This document shows positions 9,753 through 19,959 of a DNA stretch of 64,000 nucleotides, piece by piece. Position 1 is the stretch's first letter. Each line of letters starts with the position of its first letter. The position numbers were made by a program, and so were the translations under genes. Under the pieces are notes generated by a model. It saw only the letters and a program-made list of their open reading frames with translations, did no database searches and was not told the origin of the DNA. The stretch is from DATKMP01 sp963790045. GTDB lineage: Bacteria; Bacteroidota; Ignavibacteria; UBA10030. The stretch lies in NCBI GenBank assembly GCA_963790045.1, contig CAWBMS010000007.1, forward strand, positions 186,001 through 250,000, written 5' to 3'.

Positions 9753-9798
9753 AACGGCACTCCTTATGATAGTATGAGATGATTGTTATTTAAGAACT

Positions 9799-9896
9799 GT
9801 GCTGTGAACTTCCGTTCGTATGCTTCTCAAGCGCCATCGGTTGCTCCCTACGCAGCCGAAGCCATCCAAACACCGTAACAGTAAGCCCACAAGCAC
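9799..9896 (-). ncRNA. Candidate structured leader RNA upstream of the porin operon
   Basis: In the transcript, GUGCUUGUGGGCUU (9883-9896) pairs with AAGUUCACAGCAC (9799-9811) to give 13 base pairs with one bulged U and two G-U pairs. This long closing stem encloses about 70 nt with further small hairpins: ACUG-UUA-CGGU, GGC-UUCG-GCU and GCUU-GAG-AAGC. It lies between the promoter and the porin start, where a riboswitch or other cis-acting RNA would sit. I could not match it to a riboswitch class I know. The fold is from sequence alone, without covariation. Confidence 0.45.
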
Positions 9897-9933
9897 ATCC
9901 TTAATTTTTAAGGATAATAAAAACATCTACCTA

Positions 9934-9963
9934 ATAATATAAGGTATTTGTTTAATTTGTCAA
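9934..9963 (-). promoter_or_regulatory. Promoter for the porin-permease operon
   Basis: A perfect TTGACA lies at 9958-9963 on the minus strand. A -10 of TATTAT (9934-9939, 18-base spacer) or TATATT (9936-9941, 16-base spacer) follows. The start of transcription would be near 9928, giving a leader of about 175 bases with the structured element. Confidence 0.65.
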
Positions 9964-10119
9964 GCATTATTTCGGTCTAAACAATTATTTTTTATTCATC
10001 CAAAATCATTCCGGTCGTAGCAAGTTATAAGAATGATTATTGGTGAACCAAAGAGAACATCGTCCGATAAAATGCGGAACGATGTATTGAATTATCTTGT
10101 GTGAATGTTGAGAAGTGAT

Positions 10120-13100
10120 TTAGTTTTTCAGGTCGTTGAAAAACTTTTTAAATAATTGCAGCCGTTCAGTATTGCTGCCGGCTGCGGGGATGTGTGCGGT
10201 AAGTTTTAGCTCTTGTGTGTGTTGATTGAGCCGAGGATGATACTGTGGAATTTTCCGAACACTTTGCATAATGCGTTGAAAAGGTGCGTCATCGCCTTCG
10301 TAAAATAATTTTTCTTCCGGCGATGGAAACGAAAGCGTGAGTATGTTATCGTTAATTTCCACTTTTACAAAACCCAACTGTGAAGCGGTAATCTTTATTT
10401 CAACAAGCTGGAACAAATATTCCACCTCTTCGGGATATTCGCCAAATCGATCATGCAATTCTGCTCTGAACGCGTTTGCTTCATCCAGCGTCTGTACAAC
10501 GGTACAATCGCCGGTAAATGTCTAACCGTTCGGCATCGGATTCTACATAAATGTCGGGAATGAGCGCTTCAATATCCGATTCCATAATAGTTTCGTTTTT
10601 TTGTTTTCCGATAACTACTTTCTCGTCTATTAACTCTGTAAATTCATTTTCTTTCAATTCATGCACGGCTTCTTCCACAATGCGCTGGTTACAATTCGAA
10701 CCCCATTTCCAAAATAAATCCCGATTGCTCACCACCCAATAAATTCCCCGCGCCGCGAATTTCAAGATCACGCATGGCGAGATTGAATCCCGAACCGAGT
10801 TCCGTAAATTCCTGAATTGCTTGCAACCGCCGCAACGTCGGGCGAGGAAGCACCGATAACGGCGGCGTCAATAAATATGCAAACGCCTGAACGTTCGAAC
10901 GACCGACGCGCCCGCGTAGTTGGTACATATTCCGCCATGCCAAAATGATCTGCACGATTAATAATCATCGTGTTGACAGCTGGCATGTCTATTCCTGATT
11001 CAATGATCTTTGTGCAAATGAGAACATCAAATTTTCTTTCTAAAAAGTCCAGCATTGTTTTTTCTAACTGATGCCCTTGCATTTGTCCATGCGCAACACC
11101 AAAGCGTGCTTTGGGAACATGCTGCTCCAATTCCGCCAGAAGTTGGTCGATGTTTTGCACGCGGTCGTGCACAAAAAATACCTGCCCGCCGCGGTGTAAT
11201 TCTTTCATAATTACTTCGCGGATAAACTGAAAATTAAACTGCGCAATTTCTGTTTGAATCGGCAAGCGATTGCGCGGCGGCGTGTTGATGAGAGAAAGAT
11301 CGCGTGCACCCATCAGCGAAAACTGCAATGTCCGCGGAATCGGCGTTGCAGTAAGCGTAAGTGTATCGATGGTCGCGCGGAGTTGTCGCAATTTTTCTTT
11401 TGCTGCAACTCCGAAGCGGTGCTCTTCATCGATAATCAACAATCCCACATCTTTAAACACTACATCTTTAGAAAGTAATCGGTGCGTACCGACAAGAACA
11501 TCCACCTTGCCGGATTTTAATGCCTCAAGCACGGCGGCTTGTTCCTTCTTTGTTCGGAAACGGCTGATGGATTCCACACGCACCGAATATCTGCCAACAC
11601 GATCCATAAAGGTATTGAAATGTTGCTGCGCTAAGATGGTCGTAGGGACAAGCACGGCAACTTGTTTTCCGTTCATCACCGCTTTAAATGCAGCGCGCAC
11701 CGCAATTTCCGTTTTGCCAAACCCCACATCGCCGCATATTAATCGATCCATCGGCGAAGCATTTTCCATATCTTTTTTTACTGCCAGCGACAACGTCGCC
11801 TGATCCAGCGTGTCTTCGTACTGAAACGATGCTTCCATTTCTTTTTGCCAGTGCGTATCCGGCGCAAAGGCAAAACCCTGTTCGTGTTTGCGCCGTGCAT
11901 ATAACTTTATAAGATCACGCGCAATGTCTTTGATTTTTTTGCGAGCACGATTTTTAAGACGCTCCCAATCCGGTCCGCCCAGCTTGCCAATCTTTGGAAC
12001 GTGCCCTTCCTGCGAAGAATATTTTTGCACGCGATTGATGAAGTTCAGGTTCACATACAATGTGTCGCTGCCTTCATAGAGCAGCTTCATCACTTCCGTT
12101 TCTACGCCGCGTACTTTTATTTTTTGCAATCCGACAAACTTGCCGATGCCGTAATCCTGATGCACGACAAAATCACCACGCTGTAATTGCTGCACTTCTT
12201 TTTGTGAAAACCCTTTGAACTTTCTTCGTTTTCCTGCGCCGCGTCGCTTCAACCGGCCGAAAATTTCATGTTCAGTGAAGACGGCGATATGTGCCGGAGG
12301 ATAGATGAACCCGGAATGCAGCGCTTCATGGATCACATGATATTTCATTGATGATGGGATGGTGGATGGATTGTCAGTCGAATCATGTGAAGTAGTCTTC
12401 GGCGCCGTGAGTTCTTCTTCCACCAATTCTTGAAGGCGAGCTGCCTCATCTTTTGAATCGCAAACAAGATACACGGTATGTTCTTGCTGATTGAATTGCC
12501 GCACTTGTTCCACCCATCGGTTCACACTTCCGCCAACGGATGGCTGTGAAGTAGAATTAAAGTCGATGGCAAAATCGTGCGAATGTAATATAGACTGTGT
12601 GAGCCGTGGAAATTTGCTGATACGCTCTTCGATGTTCTGCCAATCGAAAATTCCGTCATGCCCCTCTTTCACTAATTCGTCAATTTCTTTTTGACACAAC
12701 ACCGGTTCTTCAAGAATCAATAACGCATCAGGTTGAACATAATCAAAAAGCGCCGCTTCGTTTTTTGTGGTGATGGAATTCTGTGAAGCATCGGCACCAT
12801 GGGCTGCATCGTTATGAAGATCGGCGACAATTCTTGCTTCTTGCAATTCTCGAATCGATCGCTGCGAGATGACATCAAACTCTCGAATCGATTCAATCGT
12901 ATCGCCCCAAAATTCTATGCGAATGGGATTATCACCGACAAATGGAAAAATATCCAAGATGCCGCCGCGTACGGCAAAGTCGCCGTATTCTTCGACAAAA
13001 TCTTTCTTCTCAAATCCCCATTCTTCAAGGTTGATCAACAATCGCTCAAACGGATGTTCTGTATCCTTGGAAAGACTCATCGTACGTTGTGAAAATTCTT

Positions 13101-13500
13101 TTGGCTGCGGAATTTTTCCGGCGAGCGCTTCTGCTGAGGCAATGACCAGCACGACCTCTCCCGCCGATAACGCGCGAAGTGTTTCCACCTGTGCAATCGA
13201 CGCGCTGACATCCAATTGCACGCCGGAATGAACCAGCGGCATCGTATACACGTGTACGGATTGTTCATCCAGCAGCGAAACACAATCGTCACGCAATTGT
13301 TCGGCACGGTCAACCTCCGGCACAATCAGCATCACCTGCCGATGCTGTTGTTCAAAAATTCTTGCTGCAAGAAATGCCAACAGCGACCCACTGATGCCGC
13401 GAAGGGCAATCGATTTTTCCGGTGCCAGCGACGGGAGCAATTGTTCCAGCGAGTGAAAGGGTTCGCTGGTGTAAATATGGCTTTTTAATTGTTCTAACAT
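10120..13500 (-). CDS. mfd: Transcription-repair coupling factor Mfd, broken by three inserted bases
   Basis: Mfd removes RNA polymerase stalled at DNA damage and recruits UvrA. Domains in order are the UvrB-like N-terminal region, the RNA polymerase-interaction (CarD-like) domain (RGDFVVHQDYGIGKFVGLQK), the helicase with Walker A GDVGFGKTE, IIDEEHRFG and TATPIPRTL, and the C-terminal TRCF domain. The frame breaks near 10928, 10690 and 10493. Deleting one base at each, all at or beside GTAC, restores QLRGRVGRSN, MGFELYQRIVEEAV and TLDEANAFRAELHDRFGEYP, about 1126 residues, the normal length. I prefer ATG 13500; TTG 13521 is an alternative. The gene is almost certainly intact in the organism. 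Confidence 0.93.
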
Positions 13501-13607
13501 TAACCGTTTCGTTACAAACAAAAACAGCTTACCCCGACCGCCGCAGAGTTTCCGGGCAATCAGGGTTTATTAAGCTACCGAAAAACAATCGGAGTTTCAA
13601 ACCGTAC

Positions 13608-13644
13608 AATAAAAAACGCCATTCCGGACATCCGAAATAGCGTT
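13608..13644 (-). terminator. Rho-independent terminator after the Cys-rich gene
   Basis: On the minus strand a stem from AACGC...GCGTT, continued by ATT/AAT and CGGA/TCCG with single mismatches between, is followed by TTTTTTATT. It lies about 70 bases beyond the stop of the Cys-rich gene and separates that transcription unit from mfd. Confidence 0.7.
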
Positions 13645-13712
13645 CCTTTGCACAGAAATAGTAATTATTTTTGAATGCCCTTCTTCACTTCGTTCGCAGT
13701 TTTCATGGTGCA

Positions 13713-13970
13713 TTAATCTTTGCTGTGTCGTTTTTCCATCTTTGCTTTATCAGCTTTTTTACAGCAAGTTTCTTGGGAGCATTTTTTATCGTTCTTGCAG
13801 CAGGAAGTATCGCTACAACATTTCATTGCGCTGCATTCTTTTGTCCTTTTAGGGCAAGTGGAATCATGCTTGCATACAGTGTTTTTTGCTGCAGATTTTT
13901 CTTGCGCGGATACCGTTGATGATGCAGCGACAGCAAGAATGAGAACAAAAAGGAAGAATAGCCTTTTCAT
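13713..13970 (-). CDS. Small Cys-rich exported protein
   Basis: This is an 85-residue protein with a clear signal peptide (MKRLFFLFVLILAVAASS, cleavage probably after VSA at residue 22). The mature part is about 63 residues, and 10 Cys lie between residues 33 and 70, including three CC pairs (51-52, 57-58, 69-70) among many Lys residues. The pattern suggests periplasmic metal binding or multiple disulfides. I recognise no family, and metallothionein-like is only a description. ATG 13970 is chosen because it begins the signal peptide; an upstream extension is not hydrophobic. It lies 59 bases after mgsA and ends at a terminator. Confidence 0.7.
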   Translation of the reverse strand: MKRLFFLFVLILAVAASSTVSAQEKSAAKNTVCKHDSTCPKRTKECSAMKCCSDTSCCKNDKKCSQETCCKKADKAKMEKRHSKD

Positions 13971-14029
13971 GTGCAATCCTATAAATTTATTGCCTGTTGT
14001 TTTACATTTTAAAGATAGAAGAAACATTA

Positions 14030-14509
14030 TCACACTTCAATGGAACGCTGGCGGTATGCGTGAAAATCTTCGACAATACGATCGTACGGTTCATTCAATA
14101 ACGGCGAAGAAATAATAAAATCTGCCGACGTGCGGTCGCATGCAATAGGAATATTCCAAACGACGGCAACGCGCAGCAACGCTTTGATGTCGGGATCATG
14201 CGGCAGCGGTTCTAACGGATCCCAAAAGAAAATCAGAATATCGATTTTGCCCTCGGAGATACGCGCGCCAATTTGTTGATCGCCGCCAAGCGGGCCGCTT
14301 TCTAATTTGGTCACAGGAATTTTTAATTCATTCTCTAAAAGCAAACCGGTTGTGCCGGTTCCATAGAGTTCATGTTTTGCCAGCGTTCCTCGATTAAAGT
14401 GCGCCCATTCTAATAAACCTTGTTTCTTATGGTCATGCGCAACCAGAGCTATACGTTTTCGTTCCGGCAACGGCAGCTTTGTGTAGATCGTGGTAGCGGT
14501 AGATTTCAT
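14030..14509 (-). CDS. mgsA: Methylglyoxal synthase
   Basis: This enzyme converts dihydroxyacetone phosphate to methylglyoxal and phosphate, a bypass of lower glycolysis that relieves sugar-phosphate stress. The 159-residue product carries the family motifs ALVAHDHKK, YGTGTTG, SGPLGGDQQIGA with the catalytic Asp, FFWDPLEPLPHDPDIKALLR and ACDRTSADFIISS. It is cytoplasmic. Its N-terminus is about 15 residues longer than the compact versions of the family. It lies 66 bases after the AmrS-type gene and 59 before the Cys-rich gene; nothing in the sequence shows specific regulation. Confidence 0.95.
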   Translation of the reverse strand: MKSTATTIYTKLPLPERKRIALVAHDHKKQGLLEWAHFNRGTLAKHELYGTGTTGLLLENELKIPVTKLESGPLGGDQQIGARISEGKIDILIFFWDPLEPLPHDPDIKALLRVAVVWNIPIACDRTSADFIISSPLLNEPYDRIVEDFHAYRQRSIEV

Positions 14510-14575
14510 AGAACTCTCCAGAAAATAATGTAGCGATTCATCTATAAGGAACGAATGAAATCCGTCATTCGCAAA

Positions 14576-15647
14576 TTATTTTTGTGTTACCGTTTTCCAT
14601 CGCCCGGCAATAGGCACGTTACATTTAAAACAGTTACCGTTATATATAAGATTTTGGAAAACACGAAATCCCCGGCGTTCGACGAGCAATTCTCCACATT
14701 GATAACAGTACGTATTTTCATAGTTTCGTGTTTTTCCCGGAAGATTACCGGTGTACACAAAATGCAATCCTGCGTTGTATCCGATTTGTGCTGCACGAAG
14801 AAGCGTCGCTGCCGGTGTCGATTCTTCCGCGGCTTTCATTTGGTATTCTTCATGAAACGCTGTTACATGCCAGGGAATATCCGGAGAAACAGAAGCAAGA
14901 AAGTTTGCAATGTCCGTTAATTCTTCGTCGGAATCATTCATTCCCGGAATGACAAGCGTTACGACTTCTACCCACAAGCCGCGTTTATAAAGTGACGCGA
15001 TTGTATCAAGAACGGTTTGCAGCACACCGCCCATTTGTGAATACGTGTTTTGCCGGAATGCTTTTAAATCGACTTTATATAAATCGATCCACGGCTGCAA
15101 AGAATCTAACACTTCTTGCGTCGCATTGCCGTTAGAGACATAAGAAGTAACAAGCCCCGCTTGTTTGGCGAGTTTGAAAATTTCCACAGCCCATTCTGAA
15201 GTGATCAAGGGTTCGTTATAGGTGCTGGTGATGATGGGAGCGCGATGATGCTGTGCGAGAGCGACAAGTTCTTGTGCAGAAATTTCTTCAATGGATGAAC
15301 ACGCGCGTTCATCGCGCAATGTTTGTGAAATATCCCAATTCTGGCAGAACGAACAATGATAATCGCAGCCGAGCATGCCGAAACTGAGTGCGGCGCTGCC
15401 GGGGTACGCATGGAAAAACGGTTTCTTTTCTACAGGATCGAGCGCAACGCCGGAAACATAACCGGACGGCACTAAGAGTTTTCCATCCCGATTGAATCGG
15501 TACGCGACATATACCTTCTTTGTCCGGCGCAATTTTACAGCGATGCCCGCATGCTACGCACCGTACCCAGCTGTTGGGCATGGAGGTATATAACGCACCT
15601 TCAATCGTATGTGATGAAAGAATATTGTTGAAAGAAACTTCCGACAT
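14576..15647 (-). CDS. amrS: AmmeMemoRadiSam-type radical SAM enzyme (AmrS), broken by one inserted base
   Basis: This is a radical S-adenosylmethionine enzyme of the AmrS family, about 357 codons after repair. The 4Fe-4S motif is CDYHCSFC (CX3CX2C), preceded by an N-terminal Cys set (CVACGHRCKI...GICRV) and followed by a C-terminal Cys set (CYQCGELL and CFKC). The reading shifts between GICRV and FNRDGKLL; dropping one C after GTAC near 15499-15503 joins them. AmrS is usually found with AMMECR1 and Memo proteins. Neither is in this window, and the family's reaction is not firmly known to me. Pyruvate formate-lyase activase-like activity is the closest analogy. Confidence 0.85.
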
Positions 15648-15833
15648 TTTATTGCAAGAAAATTATTTTCGTACTCATACTCAAACATACGAATTTTATA
15701 GGAAACGTGCCGTATTGTTTCCAATAAGAAGTATAAATGAGTCCAATGCCGGCATGTGAACAATTTCTATTTCCATATAATTTATTCTGAATAACTGATG
15801 TTGCGCACGGTAAGAACAGCGTCTAACAAAACT

Positions 15834-15901
15834 GTCATACCCGAATGCTTTAGTTGGGCATCCATTTTTCTGGATTCCCGCTAAAAACTTGCGGGAATGA
15901 C
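15834..15901. repeat. Short palindromic interspersed repeat
   Basis: The ends GTCATACCCG (15834-15843) and CGGGAATGAC (15892-15901) are inverted repeats with one mismatch. Inside is a second hairpin, ATTCCCGC...GCGGGAAT around TAAAAACTT. The overall type, a tract reading roughly 'ctggattcccgc...gcgggaatgac', is a common non-coding repeat in many bacterial genomes. It lies in the 373-base divergent gap between amrS and the MFS gene, which otherwise shows nothing clear. Confidence 0.55.
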
Positions 15902-16020
15902 CGTGTTCTTTTTGCGCTTTGTGTAACGTGAGTGAAAATTGAATTTTGTATAAACGGAACCTTGATGCCTGCGCTATGTGTTCTATTGGCAGTTTGAATT
16001 CAAATCGTTAGATTGTTGCT

Positions 16021-17190
16021 ATGCGAAAAGATAAACTTATCATACTTGCTTCCGTCATGACCGATGTCATCGGGTTCGGCATCGTTATTCCTATTCTTCC
16101 GTTTTACGTTACGGAATTCGGCGCCTCTGCCACCACCGTTACGTTTATGTTTGCCGTATTTTCTTTTTTTTCATTTCTCAGTTCACCGCTGTTAGGTGCG
16201 TGGTCGGATCGCATCGGCCGCCGCCCGATGCTGATTCTTAGCATCACCAGCACGGCAATCGGCTGGATCGTGTTTGCGAGTGCACACACGGTGTGGCAAT
16301 TGTTTCTGGGAAGAATCATCGACGGCATGGCAGCGGGAAATTTTTCTACTGCGCAAAGTTATATGGTGGATATTTCCAAAGACGAAAAAGAGCGAACGAA
16401 AAATCTCGGGATTATCGGAGCAGCGTTCGGCGTGGGATTTATTCTCGGCCCGTTGATCGGCGGCGTGCTCAGCAAAGTTTCTCATTCATTTCCGTTTTGG
16501 ATTGCCGGTGCACTTGCTGCCACCAATGCAACAATGGCATATTTCTTTTTACCGGAAACGCATCACCACCGCGAGCAACACAAGCCGATAAATTTTAATC
16601 CGGTTGCGCCGCTCATCCGTGCGGCCAAAGATACAACACTGCGGCCGTTATATTTTACATGGTCATTCTTCGCATTCTCAATCGTTACCAGCCAATCCGT
16701 ATTTGGATTGTTTGTGAAAGATGTGTTTGGACTGAGCGCATTTCAAACCGGCATGTCGTTCACTGCTGTCGGGCTTGTCATTGTACTGAATCAAGGATTG
16801 TTACTCCCTAAATTCTGGACAAAATATTTTTCCGACTCCAAATTGGAAATACTCATGCTTGCCATTCTTGCTTTTGCATCGCTGTTGATATTGTCTCAGC
16901 TGTTGATATTATTTTATATCAGCATATTTTTTTCCGGCACAGGCCAGGCGGTGCTGCGCGTCGTTATCACAGGCCAGGCCGCGGCGGCGGCGGATCCAAA
17001 GCGCAAGGGAGAGACGATCGGTATCCTTTCAGCGCTCATGTCTGCTTATATGATTGTTGCGCCGATTGTGTCCGGATATTTATATGAAGCCCATCACTCC
17101 GCGCCGTACGTTGTCTCTACCATTTTATTGCTGCTGGGAATTTATTTTGCCGTCCGATTTAAGAGCCGCACACAAACAGCCGTCGGGTAA
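16021..17190 (+). CDS. MFS efflux transporter, TetA-like branch
   Basis: This is a 389-residue major facilitator with 12 predicted helices. The loop 2-3 motif A, GAWSDRIGRRPMLI, is close to that of TetA-type drug/proton antiporters, and the first helix (VMTDVIGFGIVIPILPFYV) resembles the same branch. Motif C-like GVGFILGPLIGG lies in helix 5. It should export a small molecule across the inner membrane using the proton gradient. The substrate is unknown and resistance cannot be inferred. It reads toward the AT-rich gene downstream and away from amrS. Confidence 0.88.
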   Translation: MRKDKLIILASVMTDVIGFGIVIPILPFYVTEFGASATTVTFMFAVFSFFSFLSSPLLGAWSDRIGRRPMLILSITSTAIGWIVFASAHTVWQLFLGRIIDGMAAGNFSTAQSYMVDISKDEKERTKNLGIIGAAFGVGFILGPLIGGVLSKVSHSFPFWIAGALAATNATMAYFFLPETHHHREQHKPINFNPVAPLIRAAKDTTLRPLYFTWSFFAFSIVTSQSVFGLFVKDVFGLSAFQTGMSFTAVGLVIVLNQGLLLPKFWTKYFSDSKLEILMLAILAFASLLILSQLLILFYISIFFSGTGQAVLRVVITGQAAAAADPKRKGETIGILSALMSAYMIVAPIVSGYLYEAHHSAPYVVSTILLLLGIYFAVRFKSRTQTAVG

Positions 17191-17425
17191 TGATCTGTAC
17201 GGCAATTGGTTGTCAGTACATCATAGGTTATGGTACTTGCGAGTGAAGATCACATATTTTATTGCGTTCAACAGTAAAAAACTGTACCATATTCCCCAGA
17301 GATTTATCGGTTGGTGTTTCATACTTTCCGCGGGCGGTGGTATGCGGCTGCCCGAAGGGAAAAAGAAATTTGATAAGCTTATAAATTTTGAAAATTATAG
17401 ATAGTGTGATTTATTTTGGTGTTTT

Positions 17426-18524
17426 ATGAGTAATGACAACAAAAAATGGAATGAACATATTAAAAGAAATTCCGATGGAAAAATAGAGATTAATTTTTCT
17501 ATGCCACAGGAAGAATGGGGGTCTCCCTTTGGCTATACAGAATTACTCTGTGTTCCCCAATATGATGAGAACGAAATAAAAAAACTTGGTTTAAAGCAAC
17601 CAACCCCAGTAGGAGCAATGGGTAATTATGAGATAACATTCTTTTTTGCCAGACCAGAAGTGGCACTGTTGGAGGATGCTTCCAATAAAAACGAGGAGCT
17701 TCTTGGAGATTCTGCATTAATTATTACTACTCCAGAGCCAAGAGATCCACAAGATCCTGTGTCTATAATAGTAACTTATAATTATACGGCCATAAACAAT
17801 AAAATAAAAACAGGAGACATTGTCTTTCATCCGAATAAATATGGTAGGCTATGCTCAGCAACAACTACTTTATACGCTGATAGCTACTGTCATGCTCGAA
17901 ATGAAGCATATAAAGCACTCTTGCCAATGTTGAGTAATTTCTCTTTCAATTGTGATGTTCCACTTGAAATCAAAAAAACCATTACTATTGAAAAATCTAG
18001 TGGCGGTACAAACCAAGAGTCAAGATTTCGATTCCCTTTCAACCACTTTTCATCTTCGGAAAATTGTAATCACCCTAAAGAAATATATGCTATACAAAGT
18101 TTTTATCGGGAAGGTATGAACTCAGCTAATATATTCTATAGCTTCCTTTGCTTTTATAGAGCATTAGAATCAATATATAAGATGCGAGAAAATATTATAA
18201 AAAAGAAAGCTCTTCGTCCAAAATTCTCAAGAACTATGTGTATCACAGAAAATGATTTAAAAATATTACCGAAATATTCAGATAGATATCTGGGAATTTA
18301 TTGGGCGTAAATTCCGTGATATTTATGAAAACGAACTAACTCCGTTGAGAATTAAAATTGCTCATGGTCTTTTCGGTGAGTCGGATCCTTTTACTGAAAC
18401 ACCTGATGATATAGACCTTCGCAATAAAGCCAACTATTTGATACTGATAACAAAAATATTGGCTCGCTGTGAAATTCTTAGTGAGTTATCCTGTACAATA
18501 CATTCCAAAGGATACATAAAATAA
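17426..18524 (+). CDS. Unknown protein (possibly MauJ-like), broken by one inserted base; AT-rich
   Basis: After removing one G in the GGG at 18292-18294 the frame runs about 365 codons and ends at TAA 18522-18524. The restored C-terminal part reads LEFIGRKFRDIYE, then LRIKIAHGLFG. I see no signal peptide or membrane helix. The middle (HARNEAYKALLPMLSNFSF, then FYSFLCFYRALESIYKMRE) recalls proteins annotated as MauJ-like, whose role is unclear; this is a weak resemblance. The IAHG motif near the end of a helical domain is also seen in HEPN-type domains. Base composition is clearly more AT-rich than the neighbours, suggesting recent acquisition. Confidence 0.6.
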
Positions 18525-18588
18525 AATCTCCCGACCTTGCAAGAATATTTGTCATTAACCTCAGAGCAATAGGGAAAAGTGCTTCCCT

Positions 18589-18619
18589 AAAAAAAGGCGA
18601 TGTCCTGCAACATCGCCTT
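18589..18619 (-). terminator. Strong terminator after thrC
   Basis: GGCGATGT (18596-18603) pairs perfectly with ACATCGCC (18610-18617) around a 6-base loop. On the minus strand it is followed by a run of seven T. It closes the 26-kb amino-acid gene run 11 bases beyond the thrC stop and may also stop transcription from the plus-strand gene on the other side. Confidence 0.85.
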
Positions 18620-18629
18620 CCTTAAAAAA

Positions 18630-19949
18630 TTATTTCAGTAATTGATCCAGCGTTCTCTTTACCGTAGAAGCATCCGCCGGTAAAAAGATAGGCGGATTGG
18701 GGAACTTGGAATCCACGCCCGCAAGTGTCTTTTCGTGATAATCCACTTTGAACTGCGAGAACTTTAACCCGTGCGCGGTGGAAATAACGACGACGCGGTC
18801 TTTTTTCTTCACCACTTTTTTCTCGATGAGTTTTAACAGCGCGGCAAGTGCAACGCCCGTCTGCGGGCAGGTGAATAATCCTGCGCGGTCTGCCTGTGCA
18901 GCGGCATTGGCAAGTTCTGTTTCCGTTGCCTGCTCCACGATGCCGTCAAATTCCTTCAGCACTTTCACGGCGCGTTCATAACTCACCGGCGCACCGATTT
19001 GAATGGCCGATGCTGACGTTTTCTTTGCCTGCACATCTTTATAATCTTTGTAGCCGCTGAGAAAACTGAGATAGAGCGGATTCGCGTTTGCCGCCTGCGC
19101 ACAAATAAGGCGTGGCAGTTTTTTGATCAGTCCGAGTTCACGCATCAGCAGCAATCCTTTGCCGAGCGCGCTGATGTTGCCCAGGTTTCCCGCCGGGATG
19201 ACAAACCAATCGGGAACTTCCCATCCGAATTGCTGGATGATTTCGATACCGACGGTTTTCTGTCCTTCCATGCGCAGGGAGTTCATAGAATTGGCAAGGT
19301 AGATGGAATTGTCGGCAGTAATTTCCTGCACAATTTTCATGCAACCATCAAAATCCGTATCGAGTGACAGCACGGTTGCCCCATTGGATATGGGCTGCAC
19401 TAACTGCGCAGTGGAAACTTTTCCTTTCGGCAGAAAGACAATCGTCGGAATGCTTGCTGCTGCACCGTATGCCGAAAGCGCCGCAGATGTATCGCCGGTG
19501 GATGCACACGCCACAGCGCGGATCGGTTTGCCGTCCGCGATCATTTGCTTCACAGCAGAAACGAGCACCGTCATGCCGAGGTCTTTGAACGAACCCGTGT
19601 GGCTGTTGCCGCAGAGCTTCACCCACAAATCCGGCACGCCGATTTCTTTACCGAAGCGTTCCGCCCAAAAACAATTCGTGTGCCCTTCGTACATCGAAAC
19701 GACATTTTCATTCTTCACCGAAGGCATAACCCATTCTTTTTTTCCCCACACGCCGCTGCCGTACGGCCACTTGTGCGAGCGCGTGCGTTCATCGAATAAT
19801 TTTTTCCACTGCGATGCGGTTCGCTTCTTCAGCGCTTTCACATCGTGCTGCACATCGAGCAATCCGCCGCAATCTTCACAGTGATAGATAATGGCATCGA
19901 TCGGATACTTCCGGCCACAGCCGCGAATACATTCTAACCAGCTCTTCAT
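18630..19949 (-). CDS. thrC: Threonine synthase
   Basis: This PLP enzyme converts O-phosphohomoserine to threonine, the last step of the pathway. It has 439 residues. An N-terminal zinc-ribbon-like segment (CIRGCG...CEDCGG) precedes the fold-type II PLP domain; the Schiff-base Lys lies in SHTGSFKDLGM and the phosphate loop is probably PAGNLGNIS. It is the last gene of the long run, 10 bases after apgM, and ends at a strong terminator. Its substrate requires a homoserine kinase, yet the gene in that position is an ApgM homologue. Confidence 0.95.
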   Translation of the reverse strand: MKSWLECIRGCGRKYPIDAIIYHCEDCGGLLDVQHDVKALKKRTASQWKKLFDERTRSHKWPYGSGVWGKKEWVMPSVKNENVVSMYEGHTNCFWAERFGKEIGVPDLWVKLCGNSHTGSFKDLGMTVLVSAVKQMIADGKPIRAVACASTGDTSAALSAYGAAASIPTIVFLPKGKVSTAQLVQPISNGATVLSLDTDFDGCMKIVQEITADNSIYLANSMNSLRMEGQKTVGIEIIQQFGWEVPDWFVIPAGNLGNISALGKGLLLMRELGLIKKLPRLICAQAANANPLYLSFLSGYKDYKDVQAKKTSASAIQIGAPVSYERAVKVLKEFDGIVEQATETELANAAAQADRAGLFTCPQTGVALAALLKLIEKKVVKKKDRVVVISTAHGLKFSQFKVDYHEKTLAGVDSKFPNPPIFLPADASTVKRTLDQLLK

Positions 19950-19959
19950 TTTCCTCTCT

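Noticed and set aside
9799..9963. TPP, SAM, glycine, lysine, cobalamin, c-di-AMP or glutamine riboswitch in the porin leader
   Set aside because: The core consensus blocks of these classes are not present; only a short GCGUAGGGA resembles part of the TPP element and the rest does not fit.
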